A stretch of 64,000 bases of DNA from Calliopum simillimum (GCA_951812925.1 OX638368.1:161000492-161064491), one strand, 5' to 3'. Shown: positions 23,032 through 34,070, counted from the first letter of the stretch. The notes: a model not told the origin generated them from the sequence alone. Made by a program: numbers and translations.

Positions 23032-23920
23032 TTGGGTGTACAACTTAAAAACCGGAATTTGACGGTGGATGTCCGTACTAACAATATCGTGAAAGCTCGA
23101 ACTTTATATATATGTCATTTTGAAGGTACATTTGACAGCTGTCAAAATCAGTCAACAAAACAATTTTATCTTGTGTGCATCATTATTATTTTTCACGATG
23201 AATAACTTCGATAATTCGAGAAAAAGACAGCATTTGCGGGAGGTTCTGTTGGGTCATTTTTTTGCAAAGAAAACTGCTGCGGAAAGTCATAGTTTGCTTG
23301 TAGAAGTTTATGGGGATTGTGCTCCAGCTGAATCAAGCTATCGTGAGTGGTTTCAACGGTTTAAAAGTGGTGATTTTGATGTCGAAGACAAAGAACGTCC
23401 TGGTCAGGACCAGCTAGGTGTGATCCATTATAAGCTGTTGCCAGGTGGCCAAACCATTAATGCTCAACTCTATCGTCAACAATTGATCCGATTGAAGCAG
23501 AAAATCCAGGCAGAGCGGCCAACGTATGCGACCAGACACGAGTCAATCATTTTCCACCACGATAACGCTCGGCCACATATTGCTGCCCCAGTCAAAAATT
23601 ATCTGGAAAACAACGGATGGGAAATTTTGCCTCACCCGCTTTATAGCCCAGACCTTGCACCATCTGAATACCATCGATGCAGAATGCCCTATCAGGAATA
23701 CGGTTCACTTAAGTTCAAGATATCGAAAATTGGCTCGATTAGTTTTTGGCCGCCAAGCCGGCGCAATTTTTTTGGGATGGAATTCATAAATTGCTTGAAA
23801 GATGGGGAAATGTTGTAGCTTCCAATGGACAATACTTTGAATAAAATATATTGTAACATTTTTCCACAATAAAGCATCAAATTTCGCTAAAAAATTCCGG
23901 TTTTTAAGTTGTACACCCAA
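23032..23920 (+). mobile_element. mariner-family transposon, deletion derivative
   Basis: The termini are 29-bp perfect inverted repeats beginning TTGGGTGTACAACTTAAAAA, flanked by the TA target duplication (23030-23031 and 23921-23922). The full element is 889 bp against about 1.3 kb for intact mariners. Inside is a damaged transposase gene. Identical ends with a heavily damaged interior suggest it was moved in trans as a non-autonomous copy. The subfamily cannot be fixed from memory; a TIR search would settle it. Confidence 0.93.
23198..23844 (+). pseudogene. mariner transposase, internally deleted and frameshifted
   Basis: The start is the ATG at 23198 (MNNFDNSRKRQHLREVLL), where family transposases begin; the upstream ATG at 23120 lies in the leader. 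The N-terminal DNA-binding part is intact through SYREWFQRFKSGDFDVEDKE. At about 23405 it jumps from RPGQ straight to DQLGVIHYKLLPGG, losing roughly 120 residues that would include the second helix-turn-helix and the first catalytic Asp. The second Asp is present (HHDNARPH). After 34 residues the third position is Glu (SPDLAPSEYH) where mariners have Asp. A small deletion at about 23674 shifts the frame. The true C-terminus (…NGQYFE, stop 23842-23844) lies in another frame with two stops. It cannot encode an active enzyme. Confidence 0.9.
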
Positions 23921-25346
23921 TATATTTTTCAGAAAGTTTATTTTTGTGTTTATAAAGTGTGATTTAAACAAAATTTTTAAAACTAAAATTTCTTTCTTTT
24001 TTTTTTAATTTGGTTTAAGCAAAAATTCAAAAGAAAAAAAATAAAAAAATCAAATGGTAACCCTGAAAATTTATGTACATTTTTCAAAAAGTATGTCTTT
24101 AATTAATAAAAAATACAAAAAATAGAAGAGGCCAAAATAAGGCAGGTTTCAGTAAAATTTTCGGAGAATCACCCATTTTTGATATGCTGATGTTTGCAAA
24201 TAATCGTTTATGGTACGTCGCCATATTTTGAAAGTTTTCTCCCTTTTTAATAAAAGGTAACCAAGGGATTCAAGGCACTTGAGCGAATGAGGTAAGTACT
24301 TAAGAGGGAGGTATGAAATTCTATAACAAAAGCAAGAAGTGCACTTAAGAGCAGAGGCACTTAACCGGGTTTTGTTGTAATTCAATCTCGTTAATTGCAA
24401 TAGTGAAAGCCCCACATAACTTACAACGGAATTCAAATCGCGTAATATTTATTAACAGCAACTTACTTCCCAGAGCGAGCAACTTACATGAATCAAACAG
24501 TCGCCTTCCAATGATAAATTTTATAAATTGAATTAAGTTGTATCGTGTCAGCCACCCTCTGATGTTGACCAAAATGTCATATGCATTTTATATCAACGTT
24601 GGTAACTTACGAGATTTACAACTAACTGAGCAATCCATACTTCAGAGCTGCCAGATTTTTAGCAATCCACAACAACAACAGCGACATGTATACAGCAATA
24701 AAACTTGTTTTGCTTAAGACAATAAAAAATGTTGCCAACATGGGTAACTGTCAATCTACGAAGGCAGCAACATAAAGCATGGGGTATATACTACGAGCAC
24801 AATAAAAGTGCAATAGCGCGTTGTTGTCAGTCCGAAAAAATGCTTAACGTGTTGACATTTTATTGACCACAAAATTTATGAATGGTTAATAAAAACAAAT
24901 TTAAAAGAAAAAAAACACAGATTTTATTACAAGAAATGCGTGGAAACGTTGAGATTAAGTTGAATTGTCCAAATGGCTGTGATGTTTGCATACCTCTGAC
25001 ACCACATGATAATATAAATTCATAAATTTTATGCATCTAATTTAAATCCATATGGGAGGTCTTATATAAAATATCAATATTTTTAACATTCCCGGGGAAT
25101 AGAAATTTATTTTGTACTTTATACTAAAAACTTTTAAAGGGTACGTTTTCAGTTTTAGTATAATATGTATTTTGGACAAACATTTCTGCTCTTTATAGTT
25201 TTGTAATTTTCTATTTTTCTTTCTTTTATAGAAATTGATACATTTTATCCTCAACCCAAACGTAAATCTTGGATAATAGGTTTCAATATTGAGATATTCA
25301 AAAGTTTCTTTAAATTCAGTTTATATGCCCTGCCTGGATTGGACAA

Positions 25347-26055
25347 TTTTCTAGGGACTACCCGCAATTTTTTTGTTTATGACCTTATCCAAGAGTGGGA
25401 ATAATTTTAGAGTCAAGATCATTATATAAATATAGTACAGTTAACGTAGAGACTGTCTATATGTGTGATAATTCCGGTAACTCCAAGAAACATAAAGCCT
25501 ATACCAATAGATAGAGCATTTTTTCCTGAACAACATATCCAAATGGGTCTTCGAAATTTTTCCAGGATATTATTACACGTGAAGGGCACGGTAAGAAAAT
25601 TTTGATGTTTCTGATTTTAGTATATCTGATTAGGTAATACCTGCTTGTCCTCGATCCAGATTTAAATAGTTTTATAGTATAAAGTCTAATTAATGAGCTA
25701 GAGGGCTTTACAAATTTGACTATTTGGCATTTATGCGTTACTTCGAATCAAATTTTTAAAAACCAGACTATGTACAGTAAAAATATTTTGTATCTGGGTC
25801 AAGGATATTTATTGGTTTAACATAATCAAATATAACTAAAACCCGAAAAATAAAAATTTTTTACCTGTTGGCTTCACGTGGCTTGGCCCAGTTTACATAA
25901 ATTCCTGGCAAAATTGCGAAGACCCACTTGGATATGTTGTTCAGGGGAAAGTTCTTTATCGATTGGTATTGGTACATTTCTTGAAATTTTCGGAAAAATG
26001 GTCGCCTTTATTGGCTTTACGAATAAGCAAACGAAAATTGTTTAGTCCCTATAGT
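25347..26055. mobile_element. foldback-like palindrome
   Basis: Left-arm blocks (CTAGGGACTANNC at 25352, ATTCCGGTAACTCCAAGAAAC at 25474, CCTGAACAACATATCCAAAT at 25527 and ACACGTGAAGG at 25576) recur inverted and in mirror order on the right. Examples are ATTTGGGTC-type and ATATGTTGTTCAGGGG at 25935-25955, and TAGTCCCTATAG at 26043. Arms are roughly 250-300 bp with a loop of about 150 bp. No coding sequence or clear target duplication is seen. Confidence 0.55.
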
Positions 26056-26153
26056 TCTATACCTTAATCTCAACATATGCACTGGAATTTGTTTTTGTTT
26101 GGAAAAGTCGTCAGAAGACGCATTGCTCAAGATTTACTTTTTTTTTTTTAAGT

Positions 26154-26381
26154 AGGCGGTTCCACGCCCCTAATGGAAAAAAGCTCTTACGGCTAAACCA
26201 CTGCAATGATTTTTATGAAATTTGGTACTAAGATAGGAATAACACTAAGGAACAATAATATGATATTTTTGTTTTTGAGGATGTGGTGCCGCGCCCCTAA
26301 ATAGAAAAAACGCTCTCACGGCTAAGCCGCTACATCGATTTTTATTAAATTTGACACGGAGTCTCGGCAAACGCTAGTTAA
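26154..26381. repeat. tandem doublet of a CACGCCCCTAA-containing repeat
   Basis: Two units about 127 bp apart share the order (G)GCGGTNCCNCGCCCCTAA, then GCTCTTACGGCTAAACC, then TTTTTATGAAATTTGGTAC. The right copy is more diverged. Similar GAAATTTGGTACAC and GCGTGGCACCTCCC segments occur in the 58.3-kb element, so they may be related families. Confidence 0.5.
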
Positions 26382-26570
26382 TTTAAAATGGCAAAATATT
26401 GCGTTGTAATTTAGCTTGGTCTGTTATTAAAAATCTTGGTTTACAGCATAATTTCCAATTGAAAGTTGAGGAAAAACTTGTATGTTGCATACTTTTTGCC
26501 TTATGGGCCAAACAGATAAGAGTTAATCAAAATTTAAATAAATTACATTTGTAAAATAAAATGTACTTAC

Positions 26571-26621
26571 TTTTTCTAACTCTAAAAGGTGAAACCGAAG
26601 TACTTGTATTGCTTGCACCAT
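26571..26621 (-). CDS. hth: homothorax 51-bp micro-exon (HM-B helix)
   Basis: This is the third hth coding exon seen here, on the minus strand. Its acceptor is ...ttactttcag (ending at 26622) and its donor gtaagt runs from 26570 to 26565. Its 17 codons read MVQAIQVLRFHLLELEK, the amphipathic helix at the core of the second MEIS block, which joins directly to VHELCDNF in the next exon. Like its neighbour at 31441-31491 it is 51 bp, phase 0 on both sides, and could be skipped without a frameshift. The helix is part of the surface through which Meis/Hth proteins bind Exd/Pbx (family knowledge), so a skipped form would be expected to lose that partner. The identity of the exon is clear from sequence. 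The effect of skipping is inference. Confidence 0.96.
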
Positions 26622-27517
26622 CTGAAAGTAAACAAAGAAATAATTGTATTTAATTTTGCACAATAAGGATATAATAAAATTTAAATTCTCGTCATTTTAT
26701 AAGCGTGAGAATTTCCAAAGAAATAAAACCCGGCAAAATCACCTTGAAAAAAAAAAAATCAAAAGCAACGTTCAAATTCCTGCAGCATTTAGTCATCATC
26801 AATCAGGCAAAAACAACAACAACAAAATACAAAATGTTAATCCGAAATTTAATCAAATACGAGAGAGACTTTTGGAACGCAACACAAAATCTGATTCAGT
26901 TACGCTTGATTAAATCGGTTATGGCATTGGCTCTAAAGATGCACAGCTCAACTTAACGACACTCTTCAGTTTTTTCTTTCTTTAACAAATTTCTTTTTTT
27001 GCACCACCTTATTTTTTTTTTTTGGTATTTTAGGTATGATTGTTAAGCGCATTAGTGTTGATTCCCAGTCAAATGTCGATGAGATTTCGTTCGGAGTTTT
27101 AATGCCGATTCTTTGAATCGAAAATATTTATTTTTTTAATTAAATGACTTATTTGGGTTTCTTAAATTTATTTTCATACAAAAGTATTTTAATATTGCTG
27201 TTGCTGTTGTTGTTGCATCTTTCGTTTAATTAAAATGTCATCCTGACATTTGACATTTTAACGATGCACAGCAAACGCATGAAATCGAGCAAAGGAAGCA
27301 TAAAACTTTTATTTTCGTATGGCTGGTATTTACAATTTAACAACACCACCAACAACAACACCACTAACAGCAACAATAACATTTATTACTGCCACTTCAA
27401 ACCAGCGGCAGACAGACAGACAAATCATAAATGACAAGCAACAAAACACTTCTGACTGAGATCCACGGCAACAACAACAACAACAGCAACTACAACCATA
27501 ACAACATAATCATTATA

Positions 27518-27655
27518 ATGGCAGATTTTTATGGTATAACCAACCACCATATGCACAGGAACTGGACAGGCCCCCGGACGCTAGACGAAATACATGAATT
27601 TGAGTACGAGAAGCGCAAGTACCACCAGTTCCAATATGCGCCGCGTACCTATTAA
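27518..27655 (+). CDS. small ORF, 45 residues, codon-like composition
   Basis: The frame reads MADFYGITNHHMHRNWTGPR... and ends ...KYHQFQYAPRTY before TAA at 27653-27655. It lacks the poly-Leu/Phe/Lys bias of most chance ORFs here. It is rich in Asp, Glu, Tyr, His and Arg and uses codons such as GAG AAG CGC AAG TAC CAC CAG in a row. An in-frame upstream extension to 27431 is an Asn run from AAC repeats and is probably not coding. It lies on the strand opposite hth, in the 4.8-kb intron. I do not recognise it. No TATA or splice signal clearly belongs to it. It may be a nested gene fragment, a smORF, or chance. Confidence 0.3.
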   Translation: MADFYGITNHHMHRNWTGPRTLDEIHEFEYEKRKYHQFQYAPRTY

Positions 27656-29041
27656 AATGCTTAAACATTCGCAGAGACTGCAACATAACACACCACTGTA
27701 CCAGCAATGAGTGCCACTACGGCCGGATCCCATCCCCACCACACCACAACACAGCATACACCACCGATCGACCGAGCACAGAGCGCACAGCGCCAAGTCA
27801 CAAATGATTTATGTTGCCACTACGCCGGCGCACTGTCAGGCTGTCAGTATAAAAATTTTAATGCGTGTTCTATGCTTAAAACTACTAATAAACTAATATG
27901 TAGTAAAAAGAGCCACAACAACAACAACAACAACAGCAAAAACGGAGAACAACAACAAAAAATGTTCCAAGTTAAAAAGAAATAAAACTGGCCCCATTTC
28001 GGTATGCAGTAGCTTCAAAAGCAAACAAACCACAGAGTGTACTCATGTATATCCGTACTACTTACTAACTTACTACTAGTAGTAGATTTCGTATTTTCAT
28101 TTCTGCATACTCTGTCAATAATTGAGCTCTTCGTTTCAGCTGTAAATGCAAATAACGTTGTTCTACGGGGAGGGGGCTTCAAATGGACGTAACAAAGTTA
28201 AAGTGCAAATAAAATTAGTACCCTGCTCAAGAGTTCTATGCAATAATTAAATGATAAAAGTTGCACGATCTGTATCTTGTCCATTGATTCATATCAGTCC
28301 TAATATGGGTGACAGTTTGACAAGCTGTCTGACTTGAAGTTGAAAAATCTCAGCATTGTAATGAGTTGACAGCAAAATTTTATAATTATCTATTGTAAGT
28401 TCATCAATAAGATCCGGTTGTGAGTCTTTTCATATGGAATTAAATGTTTTCATTAGGTTTTTGCAATTTTTCGAAAATGCCAATGGCCAATAGCCAAAAA
28501 TATTTACACTATCTACAAAATAAGTGCGTAACGCCTGATAACAGCGTTTTCTGCATTTCATACCAAGGAGGATGCGGAACTCTGAACTGATAGACGAAAT
28601 TTCTTGCTAGCTCTAACAATTCATTGTCGATAACGTCATACTTCCCACTTAGACCTAAGTAAATCTTTTCCAACCGGATGAATACTGTTTGCTCGTCGTA
28701 TCCGTGTTGCCATATGGCAACGTCCCGTTATGAAATCTATTTCGACAAATATTTGAGTAATGTACTTTGTTTTACTTAATACCTAAAGCACTTAATATTT
28801 GAAGCAAAAGTTGGCATTTGTTTAAAAACATTTTTGCTATCGATATTTCGCATGTCTTTTCGAAACTACTGACACAAATGACTCAATTTTTTCTCACAAA
28901 CATGGTACTTGTTCGTAAAATGAATGTTAATTAGTTATACCTCGTTTTCTTGCTTGTTCTTGTCACACTCATTGCAGCGTTGCCAAATGGACATACCGAG
29001 TTAAGGTAGGTTAAAACAAACATTTTTATACAGAAAATATG

Positions 29042-29690
29042 CAGGGTGTATCGCTTAAGGTAAAAAAGCTTCAATAAGGTAATAGAGGAGGTCTAGACTG
29101 ACAAAAAATTGCACTTGAGGGGGGTCTAAAATGTACCCCTGATGAGTTATAGGGTTAAACAGACTTTCTGACTTGTTTTAAAAAAAAAAAAAAAATTTTC
29201 TTGGGTCACCCTAGCATTTCAGAGAATTCTTTTTTATGGAAAACATTTACCTAATTGTATGAGCCTTCTAAAAGTTTATTTTTTTTTTTTTTAACCCTAT
29301 ATAAAAAGGATTTCGCACAGTTCTGAACCTTTAAGATTGATATTTTAAATTTTTTTCCTAAATTTTGACTTTGGCGGCCATTTTAGTATGAAAAAGGTCC
29401 TATTAATATAAATTTTTAAAATTTTTCTTGGACCTTAAAAAAATTGGTATGACAAATGCACTGCCGAATAAATTATAAAAGGGTATGTTAAAAGGACCCT
29501 TTTCGTACTAAAATGGCTGCCAAAGTCAAAAAAAAAAAAAATAAATATAAACTAAACCATCAACTTGAAAAGTCCAAATTCCTTTTCCACTTTATAAAAC
29601 AAATACACTTTTAGCAACAAGTTTCTTTTTAAAAGTTTTCTCTAAAATGGATCACCAAGAAAATTTTTTTTCTAAAGTTTTAACAACAAA
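29042..29690. mobile_element. palindromic TIR element, copy A (decayed)
   Basis: The left end is CAGGGTGTATCGCTTAAG, followed by GGTCTAGACTGACAAAAAAT and TCTAAAATGTACCCCTGATG, all shared with copy B at 32866. The interior is inverted: GACTTTGGCGGCCATTTTAG at 29367 is mirrored by CTAAAATGGCTGCCAAAGTC at 29509. The right end is not found, so this copy is truncated. Confidence 0.6.
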
Positions 29691-31440
29691 ATTTTATTTT
29701 CTACATTTCAAAAATTAAATGTAAAATGATATTTGATAAATTTATACAAATATTGTTGAGTTTGAACCAAGGAATTGGTAAATAAGTAGAAGTACAAACT
29801 AATTTAACTGGATGATCTTAAAGGCCATCTGCTTGTCGTTGCCTAAAAATATAGTTGTAGAGGTTAAATCAAATTGCAGTAGACTTCCGATATTTTAAAA
29901 TCAGCAATAGTTGCTGTTTTACTTATATTTACAGTAACATAGTTCACAACTCTGAAAAAAAAAAACTAAACGTTGCGATCATACCAACAGACTTATTTAA
30001 ACGCATTCTCAAGACTGTAAATAGTAATGACTCACTCAATCGCTGCGTGAGTCATGACTAGCTAGATAAACTTAACCCGCTTGTACTCATAATAAAGAAA
30101 ACTTTGGAAATTCCTTTAACCCTTTCGAATCGAAAAAAAAAAACTATATGCAGTACAATATTTGTGATAGGTTAGGCTTAGAAACTAAATTTATGTGAAA
30201 TTTTTTACCGTCTCCAAATTCAAATTTTCGCCCACAGAGGCGCTTCCGCTCAATGCCCCCAACAGATGTTTTTGATTTAAATTTTTGGGATATAAAATCC
30301 TTGGAGTGAAAAAAACAGCGGTTACTAAAAATTTCATTAATTTTATGAAAGACAACCGAATTATGTATTTATTCAAAAAAATTTGGGATGTATAGTCCCA
30401 ACTGGGTTGAAGAGTTTGAAAAATATTCAACACTTAGCATTTGAATTGACGTCTTAGTATGCAGTTTCCATAATACAAATGAGGAAAAAATATTGGTGTC
30501 TTGATTTGGTGACATAATCGGGAAAAGGTTAATTCTCTAAGTTGCATTAAGAATGCCGTGTGTCTGAGTGATATTTTATGGGCACGAAATGCATAAACGA
30601 GTCACAGGCCCAAACGAGATACTTAGTTACCAAAACTGCAATAAACATTTTAATGGCTGTGTCTTCAAACTTTTATTTGGATTTGAAATCTTGCATAGCA
30701 CAACACCAACAAATTTTGCTGCTCATCAACACGTTGATGATCGCTGTGCACTAGTAAGGTACATATGTTGCAGCAACAAGTCGCATGTGTTTGTGTTTAC
30801 AGCAGCAACTAAATCAGCCATAAAATGAGTTAATAACTTTTTTAATAACATTTCGCCTGGTTGTTTGTTCTTCAGTTTTCACTTATTCCTTAATGGGTTC
30901 TGGTTTTTGTTGTTAATTTTTATGATGTATGACTTGAATGTATGTAAGTAGGTATGTTTATAAACATGTTTATGCAAACGCTAAAATAAAATAAAAATAT
31001 TGCAACAAATTGAACGTCATTGTCATGCTTGTGTTTGCGATCAACCACTTGAGATTAAATCCAAAGTAAATCTCTTAAGTCACAGCAGCGAACGACACTG
31101 AACTTGGTAGTTTGGCTCTATCTGTCTCTGTGTGTGTGTGTTTGTTGCGCGCAACATTCTGACATATTTCATTCGAATTGTAGAATTGTTTAATTAAGTT
31201 TTATTGCTCTGTTGGCATTCGTTCGTTTTCTTTGTCGCTTTTTGTTTAGGTCAAGGTGATCTGGAAAGTTGGCAAACGAAATAAATAAAAAAAACACTAT
31301 TTTTGCCAAAGTATAAACAAAAAGTAATGGACCATTTCAAGTGAGATTAGCGAATACTTTAAATTGATTTGATGACAACTAGCCCACTGTGTCAGCGGTT
31401 ATGCCCCGTAAAAAAGTGACTTGATTTTAAAAATACTTAC

Positions 31441-31491
31441 AAGTGAATCGACTTCGGGATCCGCTGTGTAGTAGGGTTTTTGATTTCTTAT
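31441..31491 (-). CDS. hth: homothorax 51-bp micro-exon (linker into HM-B)
   Basis: This is the next hth coding exon on the minus strand. It has an acceptor ...tttcag at 31494-31492 and a donor gtaagt at 31440-31435. Its 17 codons read IRNQKPYYTADPEVDSL and join in frame to the upstream exon (…FSKQ) and the downstream one (MVQAIQ…). This matches the MEIS-domain linker of Drosophila Hth, where I recall Ser rather than Asn at the third position. The exon is exactly divisible by three and phase 0 on both sides, so skipping it would keep the frame while shortening the MEIS domain. It is isolated between introns of 25.7 kb and 4.8 kb, and it is too short to be found by an ORF-length threshold. No function separate from the MEIS domain can be read from it. 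Confidence 0.95.
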
Positions 31492-32303
31492 CTGAAATGA
31501 AACAAAATGAATATAAATACTTTTTTTATCAACATGTGTCTGGGCATATAAGCTACAAATATACTATACATATTATTATTGCGAGAATGTTGCTTGCTCA
31601 TTCAATGATTTTTAAAAATGTTTGTTTAAAAGTTTGCGCAAAAAACAAATTTATTTCTTCACTGCCCTTTAACTGTGTGAGTAGCTTCCAAATCATTTGG
31701 TAGCCAAACAAACAAGCAACCAAACCAACCCATCAGCCATCTAGTCAACCAACCAAAGAACTCTGTCTACCGCTTTAACTTATAATTAACTTAAATGTGC
31801 CCCTGGAGGTACGACATTAACCCTTTGAATGTACGCTTAAATGCAGTACGACCAATTAAAAAACTTTGATATTTAACGTTGCCACAAAAGAGAAATAAAA
31901 ATTAAAAAACGCTCGCCATTTAAGAAGCTCCTTAGGCCATATTATATACATAAAATTTAAAAGATGGATGCAGCTTGCTTTTGGTAAAGACAATTTAAGT
32001 TTGAAACTCAAAACTAAAGAAGAAAAACGCCATTTAGCAGGCACAATTTTGACAATTTTGATTGCTAATTTTTTCTCCAGATGAATTTTTTTATACGAAT
32101 GAGTGATGTCACACTTTAAGCTGCATTTTACATTTTCGAATAGCAGCAACCTACCTTTTTTAAGAAATATTCGCAGTATGAGTCACAGCAGCCGTCAGTG
32201 TCATACTGTTTGCAACATTCATTTGAATGTGCCTGAGAATGGCCAGCAGGAGCAAAAATAACATGGTAAAGCAAAAGAGAAACATTCCATCTACGAGATC
32301 AAG

Positions 32304-32729
32304 ATGACGACGATATCAGAATGCGTTGTAAGGACTATTTTTATTTTTGTTTTCTATGTGATCCGAAATGCAAAAACAGCGAGTTACAAAGTCGCATTAT
32401 ACAAAGATAAAAATCATGAAGACAATAAAGAGATAAAATGCCACCCAGTTGAGTTTAGGACTATTGCAAGATGGGAAAAGTGGCAAGCAAAAATTAGAAC
32501 TCAACTGCCGAGGAAAAAGTTAATTTTTAATATATTGAAAGGCCATGAGATTCACCACGACCTAAAAGATTTTTTATGCAATAAGAGCGCTGAAGAGTCC
32601 AACAGTATATTTGTGAGAAGCTTGCAGATAACGAACATCTATGCTTTTTTCATTTATGACTATGATTGCTGGCCTTTTTACACAGCGATTTCGAACGTTT
32701 TGAATTTTTTAGGCATACAGACGCTATAA
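32304..32729 (+). CDS. unrecognised ORF, 141 residues
   Basis: This is the longest non-repetitive open frame outside known elements. It starts MTTISECVVRTIFIFVFYVI, a hydrophobic N-terminus, and continues with a basic middle (KWQAKIRTQLPRKKL). I see no domain. It lies antisense in an hth intron just left of a palindromic element, with no promoter or splice signal I can defend. The likeliest explanation is a chance frame in AT-rich DNA; a nested orphan gene is the alternative. Confidence 0.15.
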   Translation: MTTISECVVRTIFIFVFYVIRNAKTASYKVALYKDKNHEDNKEIKCHPVEFRTIARWEKWQAKIRTQLPRKKLIFNILKGHEIHHDLKDFLCNKSAEESNSIFVRSLQITNIYAFFIYDYDCWPFYTAISNVLNFLGIQTL

Positions 32730-32865
32730 CCGAGTATTAAATTTATAAAACTTACAACAAACATCAAAACAAATGAGTATGTAGTATAAAAACAAGTCAA
32801 AATCGAAAATATTGTTACGAATCACAAGGTTCATTCACGTGAGTAACAAAATTATATTTCCGTAT

Positions 32866-33480
32866 AAGAGGTGTATCGCATAAGAGGAGGCCTAGACTAA
32901 CAAAAAATCGCAGCTTGGGGGTTCTAAAATGTACGCCTAAGGAGTTATCGTGTTAAAACTGATATTCTGACTTGTTTTATTTATTCCCGACTACAAATTA
33001 AAAAACTGGCATGAAAAATGTACTACTGAGTTAAAAGAAATTTAACGAAAACTTCACGAAAAATAATAAAAACGTATGTTAATGGACCATTTTCATACTA
33101 AAATTGCCCCCAAATTCAAAAATTAGGAAAAATTATTTAAAATATCAATTTTAATTGTCCAGAACTATGCAAATTCCTTAAAATCCTATAAACCAAATAC
33201 ACTCTTAGAAAACTCATGCAATTAACTGAAACTTTTCCATAACAACGCTTTCTCTAAAACGTTAGGGATAGGGTTTTTTTTTTTTTGTAAAACAAGTCAA
33301 AAAATCAGTTTTAACTCTATAGGTTAGGGTGGCAGTAATTGCGAAGAGCAAAAACATCTCATAGACCGACTAGGTCCATAGCGTTAATCTTATAGCTCCT
33401 TAGGCATATATTTTAGACCCACTTCCATGGTGTAGTTTTTTGTTGTTCTAGGCCTCCGCTTATGCGATACTCCCTGTGTA
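32866..33480. mobile_element. palindromic TIR element, copy B
   Basis: The ends are inverted repeats of about 100 bp. The left reads GGTGTATCGCATAAGAGGAGG. The right, read inward, is GGGAGTATCGCATAAGCGGAGG. Both are followed by CCTAGA, an A-rich spacer, TCTAAAATNTANGCCTAAGG and a GTTAA block. Copy A at 29042 shares these ends and the interior (TACTAAAAT-GCC-CCAAA). No transposase is present. The family is non-autonomous and of unassigned superfamily. Confidence 0.7.
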
Positions 33481-34033
33481 TACAAAAAATGACGAAAACA
33501 TTCAAAGCAAGAATATTTTTAGAATTACCATGCTAGCACAATAAAGTTCTATATATAAATAAAATGGTGGCAATAACAAAAAAAATCAATGGGTATTTTC
33601 TTATGCGACACTTAAAAAATGTCATTATCGACAAACTAGAGCATTTTGCCCGTTTAGAATCAATCTCTTTCAAATTTTAAAGTGACTTAGAGAGCCTATA
33701 CACATTATTGTAATGCCAAGACTTGCCGTAACACCTTAACTCTTATATTATAGGCAACTGATCTTAAATCTTTTCTCAGCGCTGACAGCAGAAAATCAAA
33801 GTGTCCACGAACTGGTAAAGATCCAAAGAAAGAAACAGAGCGCTGAAATAACTCAGTTAAACGAGATGATAAAGAGAGTGAAGAAAAAAGAAAAAAGAGT
33901 TTAAATTAACTAGGAGAAAATCGGGCATAAAATTAGCAACGCACGCTTTTTGCCAACAAACATCAATCATTTCTGACAGCCTCCACAGTACAATTGGCTA
34001 AAAAGAGAGCAAACTACTTAGTTGTTAAAGAAG

Positions 34034-34034
<1 letters not shown>

Positions 34035-34066
<32 letters not shown>
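34035..34066 (+). repeat. (TG)16 microsatellite
   Basis: Sixteen uninterrupted TG dinucleotides, the longest perfect dinucleotide tract in the window. Confidence 0.95.

Positions 34067-34070
<4 letters not shown>

Larger units (their letters stand above)
22515..24090. mobile_element. decayed foldback array interrupted by a mariner
   Basis: On the left, plus-oriented units share the pattern ACATAAATTTTTAGGGTTNCCA followed by NNTGGTNATTTT (near 22515, 22635 and 22735). On the right the inverse pattern TNACCCTGAAARTTTATGTAC recurs (near 22862, 23010 and 24060). The 22515 and 24050 blocks share ATCAAATGGNAACCCTGAAAATTTATGT when one is inverted. The mariner at 23032-23920 sits inside one inverse unit; removing it restores ...CCCTGAAAGTTTATG-TA-TATTTTTCAG. 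Similarity between units is low, so the array is old. Confidence 0.5.
8339..26570 (-). other. hth: hth intron, 18.2 kb
   Basis: The intron has a donor at 26570 and an acceptor at 8339. It is especially rich in foldback elements: 9382-9727, 11562-12392, 22515-24090 (split by a mariner) and 25347-26055. It also holds a short inverted-repeat element (13538-13730), a 15-bp minisatellite (15698-15772), two TATA/initiator-like signals on the plus strand (12787 and 14470) and a doublet repeat at 26154-26381. Long stretches at 16.2-22.5 kb show only AT-rich sequence and homopolymer runs. Confidence 0.9.
26622..31440 (-). other. hth: hth intron, 4.8 kb, between the two micro-exons
   Basis: The intron between the two 51-bp exons has canonical ends. 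Around 27.3-27.9 kb the sequence is richer in G+C and in CAA triplets and contains a small plus-strand ORF (27518-27655). A decayed palindromic repeat occupies 29042-29690. I see nothing else identifiable. Confidence 0.9.
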
